Positions 23,643-33,618 are shown, counted from the stretch's first letter. The stretch is 44,744 bases of DNA from Lachnospiraceae bacterium (GCA_014804365.1 JAAUZX010000077.1:1-44744); one strand, 5' to 3'. Made by a program: numbers and translations. Notes: a model not told the origin generated them from the letters alone.

Positions 23643-24602
23643 ATGAACACAATCATTATAGACGGTTTATCTTTTGCTCTTCCACTGTTTATCATGGCTA
23701 TCGGTGGTATCTACTGCGAACGCAGCGGCATCACGAATCTTGCCATTGAAGGTCTGCAGGGCTTCGGTGCTTTCTGCGGTGCACTTTTTGCAGTCTGCAT
23801 CGCACAATATTTTGCGGGTAACTCGCCGATCCCTTTTTATCTGGCGATGCTGTTTGCCTTCTTAGGCGGTATGCTCTTTTCCCTGCTGCATGCCATGTTA
23901 TGTATCAAATTCAAGGCAAATCAGGTTATCAGCGGTGTTGTTATCAATATTTTGGCAATGGCGCTCACGGAGTTTATGACCAAACAGATCAACGCCAGCA
24001 TTTTCGGAGCTGCCTCCAATAAATTTGTGCTCGGTGTATCCGCGCGCATTACGGTGCCGGGATTGTCACAGATTCCGGTGTTAGGTGCAGTGTTTACCAA
24101 CCTGTATCCTTTTGAGATCGTCATTGCGGTGATCGCCGTGATCGCATGGTATGTTCTGTATAAAACGAGATTCGGTCTGCACCTGCGTGCCTGCGGTGAC
24201 AATCCGCATGCAGTGGATGCTGCGGGTATTGAAGTAAGCCGCGTGCGTCTGATCGCCGTTATGGCTTCCGGCGCTCTGTCCGGTCTGGGCGGCATCTGCT
24301 TTGCCTACTCGATCTCGGCTAACTTCTCATCGAATATCTATTCCGGCTACGGCTATCTCGCCATCGCCGCACTGATTTTCGGCAACTGGAAGATCATGCC
24401 CACTCTCGGCGCATGCTTGCTGTTCGGCTTCGCCCGTTCCGGCGGTTATGAGCTTGTCAAGATTCTGGAAATGCCCAGCAGCTATCAGGATCTGGTAATG
24501 GTGCTTCCTTATGTGCTGACGCTGCTTATGCTGATCTTCTTCAGTAAGAAGAATCATTCGCCTAAGGCGCTGGGGGAGATATATGATAAGGGTGCGCGGT
24601 AA
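23643..24602 (+). CDS. Nucleoside ABC importer permease 2 (NupQ/NupC-like)
   Basis: A 319-residue BPD_transp_2 family protein, shorter than its partner, as is normal. Visible marks: YCERSGITNLAIEGLQGFGAF (about 25-45, written in part), FKANQVISGVVINILAMAL, and the coupling segment LHLRACGDNPHAVDAAGIEV (about 177-196). About eight or nine helices are predicted. The start codon directly follows the stop of permease 1 (TAAATG), and the upstream GGAGGACAACT serves as ribosome site. Last gene of the importer; its 3' end forms part of a hairpin shared with the convergent addA gene. Confidence 0.92.
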   Translation: MNTIIIDGLSFALPLFIMAIGGIYCERSGITNLAIEGLQGFGAFCGALFAVCIAQYFAGNSPIPFYLAMLFAFLGGMLFSLLHAMLCIKFKANQVISGVVINILAMALTEFMTKQINASIFGAASNKFVLGVSARITVPGLSQIPVLGAVFTNLYPFEIVIAVIAVIAWYVLYKTRFGLHLRACGDNPHAVDAAGIEVSRVRLIAVMASGALSGLGGICFAYSISANFSSNIYSGYGYLAIAALIFGNWKIMPTLGACLLFGFARSGGYELVKILEMPSSYQDLVMVLPYVLTLLMLIFFSKKNHSPKALGEIYDKGAR

Positions 24603-24616
24603 GAACACGCGCACCC
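24590..24616. terminator. Hairpin between convergent permease and addA genes
   Basis: GGGTGCGCG (24590-24598) pairs perfectly with CGCGCACCC (24608-24616). The left arm contains the last codons of the permease. It lies between two convergent genes and may stop transcription from both sides, though neither side has a long T-run. Confidence 0.55.
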
Positions 24617-24630
24617 CAAAAGACTGGCTT

Positions 24631-27600
24631 CTATAAGTATATTTCCTCTCCAAGCTTAAAGGAATACAAAATCTTCTCCGTGTCCCGATACCCGGAAGAC
24701 TGTTCCAGCGCCTCCGCATAATAATCAAGCTGCACATGATAGCGCTTCGCCAACTGCTCCGCCGTCTCCACCGCATCTGTCTTATAATCCAGCAGGACAT
24801 ACTTGCCGTCCTCCTCGAAGAAAACGTCGATAATGCCTTGAATGAGCACAGTCTCTTTCTGAGGGAAATCACCGTTTAAGCGGTTCGCCGGAAGTCCCAT
24901 GACAAAAGGCTGTTCTTTATAGAGCCTGCCGGAACGCGCCGCTACGCCCATCCTCGCCGCGCTGCCGCTTGTCAGAAACGAAACGATCTTCGGCACCGAT
25001 ATTACTTTATAATATTCTTCCGACAGCCTGCCGTCCCCCCGCATCTCTTCAAGCTGCTCTCTTAGTAGTGTCTCCGCCGCTTTTTTATCCACATTGACTT
25101 CGCAAGTCAATTTTGTAAAATCAAACAATTCCATCACTTTATGGAAAGCGCTTCCGCGGGCAGAACCGCTGACGTGCTCCTCCTGTTTCAAAAATCCCGG
25201 CAGATACGGCACCACCGTCTCCTCCTCATACAATTTGAAGGAAAAGTCTGTTTCTTCCTGCATTCCCGCCATTTTCAGCTCTGACACGGTTGTCTTGGTA
25301 TACAGATCCCGCAGATTCTCATGGGGATACCGGTACGCAAAGCGATCCGACATATAAGTCATAAGCGCCACGTCCGCATCCCGTGAGGCATCGGATAATA
25401 ACAGCCTGCGTTTCGCCTCCTCCAAGCGCACCGCCTCTTCCAGTTTCTCTTCCACCCGGTCTTCCCAGCCGCTTAACTCCACCCGTATGCTCATGTCCCG
25501 GTCATAGAACAGGCTGTCCGAATCCGGCTCTACTCCGCATTCCCGGTACAGCTCGTCCATGCACCTGTTCCCGGCAAGCGCCGCCAACACAAGTTCCAGA
25601 TAACTGCCCGTGCCAAGCAACACACCGTAAGGCATCGTCTTCTCTTTCCTGTTCCGTATGGGCAGAAGCGATAACACCGTCTTCTCCGGTGATTTCAGGG
25701 TGCCCGTCAGAATCAGCTTCTCTGCGGCTCTGGTCATCGCCACATACAAAATCCGCATCTCTTCCGCCAGATTGTCCACCCTCATCTTCTCAGCAATCAC
25801 ATTCTTACGCAGATCTTTTCCCCGCACGCGCTCTGCGGGATTCACATAGTCCACACCGATGCCGGCATCGATATCCAGCACAAGCCGTCCGTTTATATCT
25901 CTGGTCTGAAATCCTTTTGCCAGTCCTGCCACGAAGCAGACCGGAAATTCCAATCCTTTGCTCTTATGTATGCTCATGATGCGCACCACGTCCGCATTCT
26001 CGTCCTGCAGTCCCGCTTCCCCGTAGTCCACCTCATATTTTTCCAACTGTTCCATATAGCGCAGAAAATGATACAGTCCGAAAAAGCTCGTCTTCTCATA
26101 ATCCGCCGCTTTGACCATAAGCATCTCCACGTTGGCGCGGCGTTTGTTACCCTCGGGTTTGACCGCCACGTAGTTGAGATAATCCGTCTCCCTGAGGATC
26201 GTCTGTAGCAATTCCTGCACGGAGAGATACGCGGACAGACCTCGGTAACGGCTGATACGATCCAGAAAGTTCCCGATCTTGTCAATAAGCTTCTTATCCT
26301 GCGCTTCTTCCATATCAGACTGTACATACTCGATCACGGCATCGTACAGATATTTCTTCTTCGGATATGCGGCGCGGATCAGCGCAATCTCCTCCTCACT
26401 GAATCCACCCAGATAAGAATGCATTACACCGTACAGCGGAATATCCTGCAACGGATTATCCAGTACCCTGAGGAAATGCAGCAGCTCCTGCACCTCACTC
26501 GCCGCGAAGTAGCCTGTCCGTGATGTCATGTGCACCGGAATCCCCTCGCTCTCCAGGACCCGCTTAAACACCTCGTCCCAGCCCGCAGTGGTGCGCATTA
26601 AGATAACGATATCGCGATAAGACAGCGCGCGCAACGCAACGCTCCCCCTATCCGTCACCGTAAACTCTCTCATCATCGCCTTGATCTTCGCCGCGATCCC
26701 ATAAGCCTCCTGCTCCTTGGCGGAAAGATCTTCCGGCTTTTCGTCCGTCCGGAAAAGCAGTAATTCCGTGAGATTCGCGCCGGATTCAGGCTGTACCGGA
26801 TACACCGCTCCCATATGGAGCGCCGCCAGATCATCGTAGACGATGCCGCCCACATCTTTACCCATGATCTGCTCAAAGACTGCATTGGTGGTGTTGAGCA
26901 CTTCAAACCGGCTGCGGAAGTTCTGGTGCAGATCGATCCTTTCAGCTTCCATTCCAACATCACTCTGCTGTTCGTTCCTGTCCGACTCTGTTTCTGCCTG
27001 TTCCTGTCTGCCGCCTCCGCTCCCGTTCGACTCCGCCTCCGCCTGTTCCCACCTGCCGCCACCGTTCCCGTTCGGCTCCGTCTCCACATGTTCCTGACTG
27101 CCGTAAGCCTCATACTTTTCCAAAAACAGCTCCGGTCTGGCCAGCCGGAACTTATAGATGCTCTGCTTCACGTCTCCTACCATGAAGCGGTTATATCTGC
27201 CCTCATCCTCGCCCGATATGCAGGACAGAATGTACTCCTGCACCAGATTGCTGTCCTGATACTCATCGATGAGTATTTCATGAAAATAGCTGCGGTATTC
27301 CAACGCCGTCTCCGTCGGAAGGCAGACTCCCTCCTCATCCGTCCGCACGAGAATCTGAAGCGCAAAATGCTCGATATCATTGAAATCCAACAGATTTTTA
27401 TCCCGTTTCTTCCGGTCAAAAGCCTCCTTGAAGGCAAGCGTCAGATCCGCCAGCGCCTCCACGGCCGTCCCGCAGGCTTCCATCTGCCGGAAGATTTGAT
27501 CTTTCTCCTTAAAAAAATATTTCTTCTGCAAGTCGCCGAGCCGTTCCTTGACCTGTGTCCGCAGATTCTTCGCCAGCTCCCGCTTGACTGGTGAAACCGT

Positions 27601-28533
27601 GTCGTCCTTCTTAGAAGGAAGCCTGTCAAAACGAAGCCCGTTAAAAGCCGCATAGAGAGCCTCATAGCTGCTCTGTCTCTCCCGGCTGTCATACTCCTGC
27701 GCTGAACTGCCTTCGCCGTCACTTGCTCTGTCACACAAGCGCAACAGCCTTTCCGTCATCTCCCGTTCCCGCTCCAGCAGTTCCCCGTACATATACGGCC
27801 CAGCCGGCTCCTCGCACAGACGGACCGCCTCTGTCAATTCCGCCACACAGCCCATCAGGAGAAATCGCGTCTGCCGCAATAGTTCTGCCACCCAAGGGAT
27901 ATCCTCGAACGCCATCTGCTGCCCCGGCGCGATCCGATAGTCCTGCTTCCGCCCTTCCAGCCACATCTCCGGAAACGGCGTGCTCATGGCAAAATCATAG
28001 AGTTTGAGAACGATCTCTTCCACCGCCGTATCCCTGCTGCCCACGCTGAAATACTCTATGCAGTTGATAAACTCCGGCCGTTCCTGCTTATAGCAGTCCT
28101 CCAGCACCTCCGCCAGCACTTCCTGCCGCAGCAGCTTGACCTCCCCCTCCTCCGCAATCCGGAACGCAGGGTCCAGGCCGATGGTATGAAACTGATTGCG
28201 CAGGACGAAAAGACAGAAGCTGTCAATCGTCGTGATCCGAGCATTGTGCAACAGGGCAGCCTGCCTCTGTAAATGCTCGTTCTCCGGGTCTGCAGCCAGA
28301 CGATCGTTTAATGCTCTGCTGATGCGCTCCCGCATCTCCGCCGCCGCCGCATTGGTGAAGGTTACCACCAGAAGCCTGTCGATATCTACCGGATGCGCAC
28401 TGTCGCTCACCATCTTAACGATCCGCTCCACCAGCACCGCAGTCTTCCCCGACCCGGCCGCCGCGGACACCAGCACATTGCGTCCCCGTACGTCAATCAC
28501 TCTCTGTTGTTTTTCAGTAAATGAAATCCCCAT
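24631..28533 (-). CDS. addA: ATP-dependent helicase/nuclease subunit A
   Basis: A 1300-residue UvrD-like SF1 helicase fused to a C-terminal RecB-type nuclease. Marks: Walker A AAAGSGKT (24-31, K30), DEYQDSN motif II, VGDVKQSIYKFRLA motif III, IMSIHKSKGLEFPV motif V, RILYVAMTRA motif VI, and the nuclease segment VLLDYKTDAVE near the end. With AddB it forms the AddAB complex that resects double-strand breaks for RecA-dependent repair and degrades linear DNA. It starts two bases after the addB stop, with AGGAG about 11 bases upstream. Length exceeds the Bacillus protein (about 1230); part of the excess is a repeat-rich insertion at about residues 477-525, between motif III and the IDLHQNFRSR motif. 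Confidence 0.96.
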   Translation of the reverse strand: MGISFTEKQQRVIDVRGRNVLVSAAAGSGKTAVLVERIVKMVSDSAHPVDIDRLLVVTFTNAAAAEMRERISRALNDRLAADPENEHLQRQAALLHNARITTIDSFCLFVLRNQFHTIGLDPAFRIAEEGEVKLLRQEVLAEVLEDCYKQERPEFINCIEYFSVGSRDTAVEEIVLKLYDFAMSTPFPEMWLEGRKQDYRIAPGQQMAFEDIPWVAELLRQTRFLLMGCVAELTEAVRLCEEPAGPYMYGELLEREREMTERLLRLCDRASDGEGSSAQEYDSRERQSSYEALYAAFNGLRFDRLPSKKDDTVSPVKRELAKNLRTQVKERLGDLQKKYFFKEKDQIFRQMEACGTAVEALADLTLAFKEAFDRKKRDKNLLDFNDIEHFALQILVRTDEEGVCLPTETALEYRSYFHEILIDEYQDSNLVQEYILSCISGEDEGRYNRFMVGDVKQSIYKFRLARPELFLEKYEAYGSQEHVETEPNGNGGGRWEQAEAESNGSGGGRQEQAETESDRNEQQSDVGMEAERIDLHQNFRSRFEVLNTTNAVFEQIMGKDVGGIVYDDLAALHMGAVYPVQPESGANLTELLLFRTDEKPEDLSAKEQEAYGIAAKIKAMMREFTVTDRGSVALRALSYRDIVILMRTTAGWDEVFKRVLESEGIPVHMTSRTGYFAASEVQELLHFLRVLDNPLQDIPLYGVMHSYLGGFSEEEIALIRAAYPKKKYLYDAVIEYVQSDMEEAQDKKLIDKIGNFLDRISRYRGLSAYLSVQELLQTILRETDYLNYVAVKPEGNKRRANVEMLMVKAADYEKTSFFGLYHFLRYMEQLEKYEVDYGEAGLQDENADVVRIMSIHKSKGLEFPVCFVAGLAKGFQTRDINGRLVLDIDAGIGVDYVNPAERVRGKDLRKNVIAEKMRVDNLAEEMRILYVAMTRAAEKLILTGTLKSPEKTVLSLLPIRNRKEKTMPYGVLLGTGSYLELVLAALAGNRCMDELYRECGVEPDSDSLFYDRDMSIRVELSGWEDRVEEKLEEAVRLEEAKRRLLLSDASRDADVALMTYMSDRFAYRYPHENLRDLYTKTTVSELKMAGMQEETDFSFKLYEEETVVPYLPGFLKQEEHVSGSARGSAFHKVMELFDFTKLTCEVNVDKKAAETLLREQLEEMRGDGRLSEEYYKVISVPKIVSFLTSGSAARMGVAARSGRLYKEQPFVMGLPANRLNGDFPQKETVLIQGIIDVFFEEDGKYVLLDYKTDAVETAEQLAKRYHVQLDYYAEALEQSSGYRDTEKILYSFKLGEEIYL
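26987..27102 (-). repeat. 45-bp in-frame tandem repeat inside addA
   Basis: Units of 45 bp (26987-27031, 27032-27076, and a partial third to 27102) encode 15-residue repeats such as ETEPNGNGGGRWEQA and EAESNGSGGGRQEQA. The frame is kept. A more diverged stretch at 26942-26986 may be another unit. The insertion falls in a helicase loop that is short in the family, so it is probably a flexible surface segment. Confidence 0.85.
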
Positions 28534-28534
28534 G

Positions 28535-31500
28535 CTACTCTTGCTCCTGCGCCCTGACTACCGCTTGTTTTCCGTCCAACTCTTCCCGCATCCCCTGCAA
28601 CGCCTCATCCGCACTCATTTTAGGCAGTTTCCGCATCTGATAGCCCTCGATCCGGCTGTCGTAGCCGCACACACTGCTGTACGCACAGTACGTACATGCC
28701 TGACTGCCGTTCTGCTCATAAGGATTGACCGATATATTGCCGGACAGAATCCCGCTTCCGAGCTGTCGTATTTTCTGGTTTACATAATTCGAAACCGTGT
28801 GCATATCCTCTTCGCTTATGACACTGGAATACGACGAGAAGGAACCGTCTTTTTTCCGTTCTAGCGGCAAAATCATGGACTTATCCGTAAATTCTCCGTC
28901 TAACAGTCTCACAGCCTCGTCACTCTCATTGACCATTCCGGTCATCTTGAGTTCCTGCAACAGCTTACTATTAATCTGCTCCGGCGTCATACTTCCGTCG
29001 TCCTCTACCATCGGATCGTCGATATGATAGTACAGCATTGCCGCCGGTACGATCCTTTTATCCGGATGCTTCTTCTGCTCCATCTCCATCGCAGCATTCA
29101 TATAGACCACAAGCTGCAGCTGCAGCCCGTAGTAGAGTGCCGCCAGGTCGAACCGGCGGGTGCCGGATTTATAATCTATGACTTTTACATAGACCGAATC
29201 TAAAGTCTCGCACGTATCCACCCTGTCAATACGCCCCCGCAGGCGCATTTTCTCCTGCTCATTCAGCGCAATGTTGAGCGCATCTAAGTCCTCGATCATG
29301 GAGAACGACATCTCAAACCGCTCCGGCACGAAGGAGCCTTTCTTAAGCTGTGTCTGCAGAGTCAGCACCGTGCGCCTTAAGATCCCGGTCATACGCTTTA
29401 GTAAGTGCTGATTGCGGGCACTGCTGTATAGAATCGTCTCCCCATAGTTCACCGCATAAGCTTCGATGGCCTCCGCCACGATCCGCTGTGCTGCCTCCTC
29501 CGGAAAATCAAACCACGTATAGCCGTACTCCTCCAGTTTATCTGCAAAAAGCTCCAATACGCCGTGGAACACATTTCCCATATCCACATCCTCAAAACTG
29601 TAGTCGGCCCGTTCCCGTAGCGCCAGCCCGTATTGCAGGAAATGTCCGTAAGCACAGGCGGCATACTTCTCCAAACGGCTGACACTGTTCTGCAAAAGCG
29701 TTCCATAGAGCGTCTGCGTCACCAGCTTAGACAGCGGCGTGTCCTGATAACGGTAGAAAGCCGTCTCGACCAGCCGGTCTACCGTATCCTGATACTGTTT
29801 TCCTGCATGGTAACTGTGATAAAAGGTATACATCCGGCGCTTCTCTTCTCCGTCCAGCCTGCCGCCTGCATACTCCCGCAGCATGTCCGCCATGAGACCG
29901 ATCCCGTCCGCACCGCACACGAGCTGCTCCTCCACCGGATCATTCTCCGGCATTTGCACCATAAGAGCCGGATAAAGTTTTCTTACCAGATCAATGAGAT
30001 AAGCCGGGCGGAGACTCTTGCCGTCACTGCCCATCTTGGCATAGGATAAATACAACTGCTCCGAAGGCTTCGTCATATTCAGATAGAGATACAGCCGTTG
30101 TATATACATCTGCTGTCTGGGTGAAGGCGCCAGTTCCAGTTCCGATTTCCTTAAGAATTCCCGATCTATGTCTGAAATGATCCCGCCGTTTCCCGCACTC
30201 TTGGGAATATTGCCATCATTCACGCCGAGGAAGAAGAGCACCTTAACCTGTTTCAAGCGGGTTCTCTCGATATCTCCCACAAGCACCCTGTCCACATTCT
30301 GGGGGATCGTTCCCACACTGATCTCCGTTAGCCCGGAGTCCAGAATATCCGCGAATTCCCTGCGATCCATCTTTTCCTCCGTGAGCAGTCCGTAGATCTG
30401 ATCTAACAGGTCGATCACCAGCGCATAGATCTGCCCGTATTCTTTCGCCCGGGCCAAGTCACCCTGCTCCTTAAATCTGCGCTCATAGTTTGCCAGCTTC
30501 TGCTGCAGATCATTCTGCGCCAGGAAATCATAGAGCGCACGCACCATCTCTCCCGCCGTCCCGGCCGGTTCCAACAGCGGCGCAAGCTGTTTCATCAGAT
30601 TCTCCCTCATGGCATTATACTTTTCCAACTGCCGCAGGGCTTCCTCCTCGCCCTCCTTGTTTTCTTCTTTATAGATAAAAGGACCACTCCATTTCTTACG
30701 GCCGCGAATACCAAATCTGCGGACATAATTCTCCAATCGGTCCGTCTCCTCCGTGTCAAATCCCGTAAGCCCCGTGCGCAGATAGTGAAAGACCGATTCG
30801 GGGCTGAAATCCTGCAGCACGATCTGCAGGGCGCTTCTGATATATTCCGCAAAAGGATTACGCAGAATCCCTCTTGTGTGATCTAAGTAGATCGGAATGC
30901 CGAACTTGGCAAACTCCTCCTCCACAAGACTGCCGTATACTTCCATATCGCCTGTAACTACGGCGATATCGCGGTACTGTAAGTCGCCCAACTCCTCTTC
31001 CATAAGCAGCTTACGAATCGCAATACACGTCTGCCTGACTTCTTCTTTCGGGGTAGATGCCTCGAATACATGAATCTTCTCTACCGCCTCTTCATATACC
31101 TCAGCAGGATAACGGAACAGATTCCTCTCCAGATGAGACAGCTCCCCGTTCTGTGCAAACCGCGGCAGTCTGCCCTCCACCCTGTCTTTGCACCACACCG
31201 GCCGCTCCTCTTGCACATCCACCTGCTTTGCCAGTCTACGCAGATCGGCCACTGTTTTCCTGCTCAGATGAAAAAGCTTATGCTCCCCGTCAGGCTGATA
31301 AGGATTCTCCCTGTCGTCAATGGTTACCGTGATGATGACTTGTTTAGTCAATCGTATCAATTCCTGAATGACACGATTCTGAATGGGCGTAAATCCCGTA
31401 AATCCGTCAAAGGCGATCACACTGTTTTTGATGATCGCGGACTTGGGCAGCGCTTCCCTAAGTCTGTCTAACGTCTCCTCCGTGGTGATGAATTTCTCAT

Positions 31501-32011
31501 GGATATAGTCCAAAAAAGCCTGATATAGAACATTCAGATCCTGAAGCTTATAATACAGCGCTCCCCGGGATTTCGCATAATCGGCCAGTTTCTCCATCTC
31601 CTGCGTGCCGATTCCGTACTGCATAAATTCCGAAATGGCAGACTTCACCTCGTGAATATATCCGATCTTATGAAGATGCGAACCCATGACTTTTAACTGC
31701 CCCTGACACTGTTTCGCCACCTTGCGCAGCACCAGGCTCTTTCCCGTATCGTCCAGCACGGGCACATCCTCATAACCCACCTCATCCAAGATGCGGTGGG
31801 TAAGCCTGCCGAAGCTCAATACATCTATATTCATAATAATATGTCTGGGATGCTCCACCACCAGATCCATCTGGGTCTGCATGGTGAATTGATCGGGCAC
31901 GATCAGCAGATAATCTGTCTGTGGACTGCGCTGCGCTGCCTCTATGATGTCATCGTGAAGTTTCCTGCTCTTGCCGGAGCCTGACGCTCCGAAATAAAAT
32001 TGAAGTGACAC
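28535..32011 (-). CDS. addB: ATP-dependent helicase/deoxyribonuclease subunit B
   Basis: A 1158-residue AddB, the partner of AddA in break resection. The chosen start is GTG at 32011: AGAGGATC lies upstream, and the protein then begins MSLQFYFGASGSGKS, the normal AddB N-terminus with Walker A GASGSGKS (8-15). The open frame extends 25 codons further upstream without family similarity. The C-terminal nuclease has VIDYKSGTRRFD and GLQLQLVVYM. Four cysteines fit the 4Fe-4S cluster that holds the nuclease domain: C786, C1106, C1109 and C1115. Length is close to the Bacillus protein (1166). It precedes addA by one base, giving the standard addB-addA order. Confidence 0.95.
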   Translation of the reverse strand: MSLQFYFGASGSGKSRKLHDDIIEAAQRSPQTDYLLIVPDQFTMQTQMDLVVEHPRHIIMNIDVLSFGRLTHRILDEVGYEDVPVLDDTGKSLVLRKVAKQCQGQLKVMGSHLHKIGYIHEVKSAISEFMQYGIGTQEMEKLADYAKSRGALYYKLQDLNVLYQAFLDYIHEKFITTEETLDRLREALPKSAIIKNSVIAFDGFTGFTPIQNRVIQELIRLTKQVIITVTIDDRENPYQPDGEHKLFHLSRKTVADLRRLAKQVDVQEERPVWCKDRVEGRLPRFAQNGELSHLERNLFRYPAEVYEEAVEKIHVFEASTPKEEVRQTCIAIRKLLMEEELGDLQYRDIAVVTGDMEVYGSLVEEEFAKFGIPIYLDHTRGILRNPFAEYIRSALQIVLQDFSPESVFHYLRTGLTGFDTEETDRLENYVRRFGIRGRKKWSGPFIYKEENKEGEEEALRQLEKYNAMRENLMKQLAPLLEPAGTAGEMVRALYDFLAQNDLQQKLANYERRFKEQGDLARAKEYGQIYALVIDLLDQIYGLLTEEKMDRREFADILDSGLTEISVGTIPQNVDRVLVGDIERTRLKQVKVLFFLGVNDGNIPKSAGNGGIISDIDREFLRKSELELAPSPRQQMYIQRLYLYLNMTKPSEQLYLSYAKMGSDGKSLRPAYLIDLVRKLYPALMVQMPENDPVEEQLVCGADGIGLMADMLREYAGGRLDGEEKRRMYTFYHSYHAGKQYQDTVDRLVETAFYRYQDTPLSKLVTQTLYGTLLQNSVSRLEKYAACAYGHFLQYGLALRERADYSFEDVDMGNVFHGVLELFADKLEEYGYTWFDFPEEAAQRIVAEAIEAYAVNYGETILYSSARNQHLLKRMTGILRRTVLTLQTQLKKGSFVPERFEMSFSMIEDLDALNIALNEQEKMRLRGRIDRVDTCETLDSVYVKVIDYKSGTRRFDLAALYYGLQLQLVVYMNAAMEMEQKKHPDKRIVPAAMLYYHIDDPMVEDDGSMTPEQINSKLLQELKMTGMVNESDEAVRLLDGEFTDKSMILPLERKKDGSFSSYSSVISEEDMHTVSNYVNQKIRQLGSGILSGNISVNPYEQNGSQACTYCAYSSVCGYDSRIEGYQMRKLPKMSADEALQGMREELDGKQAVVRAQEQE

Positions 32012-32113
32012 TTGTATGATCCTCTGTTCTTGCGGCGACAGCATATCTTCCGAATATACCGCCGCCATCCATCTGTCCATACACATGATACCACAGGAGA
32101 GGAGAATTAGCTA

Positions 32114-32134
32114 TCTTTAAAACTCCATCCGTTC
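32114..32134 (-). pseudogene. Scar resembling the last codons of an acetyltransferase gene
   Basis: These 21 bases match 33653-33673, the 3' end of the nearby acetyltransferase gene, at 19 positions, with 14 identical in a row (TAAAACTCCATCCG). The minus strand reads RMEF-stop, the same ending as the intact gene. It adjoins the stop codon of the DUF4143 ATPase gene. It is a very short match, so the call depends on the mirrored scar at 34335-34366. Confidence 0.4.
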
Positions 32135-33488
32135 ACTGCAATACACTCAAATCAATGGAATAAAGCAGCTCCTCCTGTTCTGCTTCCCTTTGCAGAAATC
32201 CTACCATATAAATCGGGCAGTAAAATATCCTGCCGTCTTTAACCTGAACATTTTCATTGCAAAATACGATTGCTTCCGATATTCCGTATTGCCCGCAATT
32301 AAGAACATGATCCAACGCCCGGTGTCTCGCATATGTTTTCCCTGACTTCACTTCAATCGGTATAATATTTCCGTCTTGTTCAATCACGAAATCCAGTTCA
32401 CCCTGTTTTTTACTCTGGAAATAGTATAGGTCGAATCCATGTGCTTTTAGTTCCTGAGCCGTTGCATTTTCATATACCGCACCGAAATTAATATCTTTCT
32501 CTCCTTGCAGAATCTTTATCTGCAGTCCGTTTGCATACATGGAGGCCAGAAGTCCTACGTCCGATGCAAACAGTTTAAACAGATTAGTAGATCTTGATAG
32601 AACCAGCGGACTGACCGGCTCCTGTGCACAATATGCCGGTAGTGCAACTCCCGCCTCTTTCAGCCAGATAAAACTATGTTCGTATCTGGAGAACTTAAAA
32701 TTCTCATTCAGATTTTTCAAAATGAATCGTTTATTCTTTGCATTCAGTTCGCTCGGTATCAGTTCAAAAATCTCTTTCAGATAGAGTTTCTCTTCCGGGT
32801 CATACTTAGCAATATCCCTGATATAAGAATAGATGATACCTTTCTGTATTTCCATAACAGTCCTTATGTTATTCGTCCGAATATAGGTATCGACCACGGC
32901 CGGCATCCCTCCTATAATCAGATAAAGTTGAAACAGACTCATCATTTTGTCATGAATCATCTGATCGACCGGTAATCTATGCGTAAAGCATTCTTTCAAA
33001 TGTTCCATGACTTTCTCTGATACCTTATTTGCTCTGCAAAATTCAAAAAAGTCCATAGGGTACATTTCCATAACTGTCATATATCCTACCGGAACAGAAC
33101 GAATATCTTTTAACTCCACGCCTAGTAAGGAGCCGCTTAATATATAACGAAAACTGCCTTCCTCCACCAAAAACTTAATCGCCGTAACCATTTCTTTGCA
33201 TTCCTGAATCTCGTCAAAAAAAATCAGTGTCCTGCCTTTTTCAAGCGGCACATCCGTCAGCGTGGAAATTCTTAGCAAAATATCATCACTGGATTTTGCA
33301 TTTTCAAATAAACCTATCGCCTCCTGATTCTCAATAAAATTAATCTCAATCACATACTCAAAGTGTTCTCGGGCATATTTGCGAATCACATAAGTCTTGC
33401 CTACCTGCCTTGCGCCCGTAATCATCAATGCCTGATTTGGTATCTTTTCAAAAAATCTCTGAATTCTGTTCTCAATCATCCTGTACAT
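32133..33488 (-). CDS. AAA-type ATPase with DUF4143 domain
   Basis: A 451-residue protein: an N-terminal P-loop ATPase domain with Walker A GARQVGKT (25-32), Walker B TLIFFDEIQE (about 87-96) and an LSGS sensor segment, then a DUF4143 C-terminal domain with a nuclease-like core (FVIEQDGNIIPIEVKSGK). This large family of orphan ATPases is common and variable in Firmicutes and Bacteroidetes; its biological role is unsettled, with links to mobile genes and toxin or defence functions proposed. The upstream in-frame GTG (33497) is less likely than ATG at 33488, which has AGAGG eight bases upstream. That start lies within a small hairpin. The C-terminal codons (SIDLSVLQ) are repeated as a scar at 34335-34366. 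Confidence 0.87.
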   Translation of the reverse strand: MYRMIENRIQRFFEKIPNQALMITGARQVGKTYVIRKYAREHFEYVIEINFIENQEAIGLFENAKSSDDILLRISTLTDVPLEKGRTLIFFDEIQECKEMVTAIKFLVEEGSFRYILSGSLLGVELKDIRSVPVGYMTVMEMYPMDFFEFCRANKVSEKVMEHLKECFTHRLPVDQMIHDKMMSLFQLYLIIGGMPAVVDTYIRTNNIRTVMEIQKGIIYSYIRDIAKYDPEEKLYLKEIFELIPSELNAKNKRFILKNLNENFKFSRYEHSFIWLKEAGVALPAYCAQEPVSPLVLSRSTNLFKLFASDVGLLASMYANGLQIKILQGEKDINFGAVYENATAQELKAHGFDLYYFQSKKQGELDFVIEQDGNIIPIEVKSGKTYARHRALDHVLNCGQYGISEAIVFCNENVQVKDGRIFYCPIYMVGFLQREAEQEELLYSIDLSVLQ

Positions 33489-33519
33489 GGCATTCACCTC
33501 TTAATCATAGTATGCCATG
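33486..33519 (-). promoter_or_regulatory. Hairpin covering the start codon of the DUF4143 ATPase gene
   Basis: CATGGCAT (33486-33493) pairs perfectly with ATGCCATG (33512-33519). The start codon is in the stem and the AGAGG ribosome site in the 18-base loop. Such a fold would limit translation initiation. Confidence 0.5.
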
Positions 33520-33522
33520 TTC

Positions 33523-33618
33523 TGTCCGTTTATACAACAACATTTCTCCGATTTTGTCCGTTTTTCTAACATATTTTTCTTGTTTTTGTCCGTTTTTCCA
33601 ATATTTCTTGTTATTTTC
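33523..33618. repeat. Three 32-bp direct repeats upstream of the DUF4143 ATPase gene
   Basis: TGTCCGTTT starts at 33523, 33555 and 33587, exactly 32 bases apart, each followed by a T/A-rich spacer. The period equals about three helical turns, so a protein or oligomer could bind along one face. They lie about 35-130 bases upstream of the start codon, where a promoter would be expected. Confidence 0.65.
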
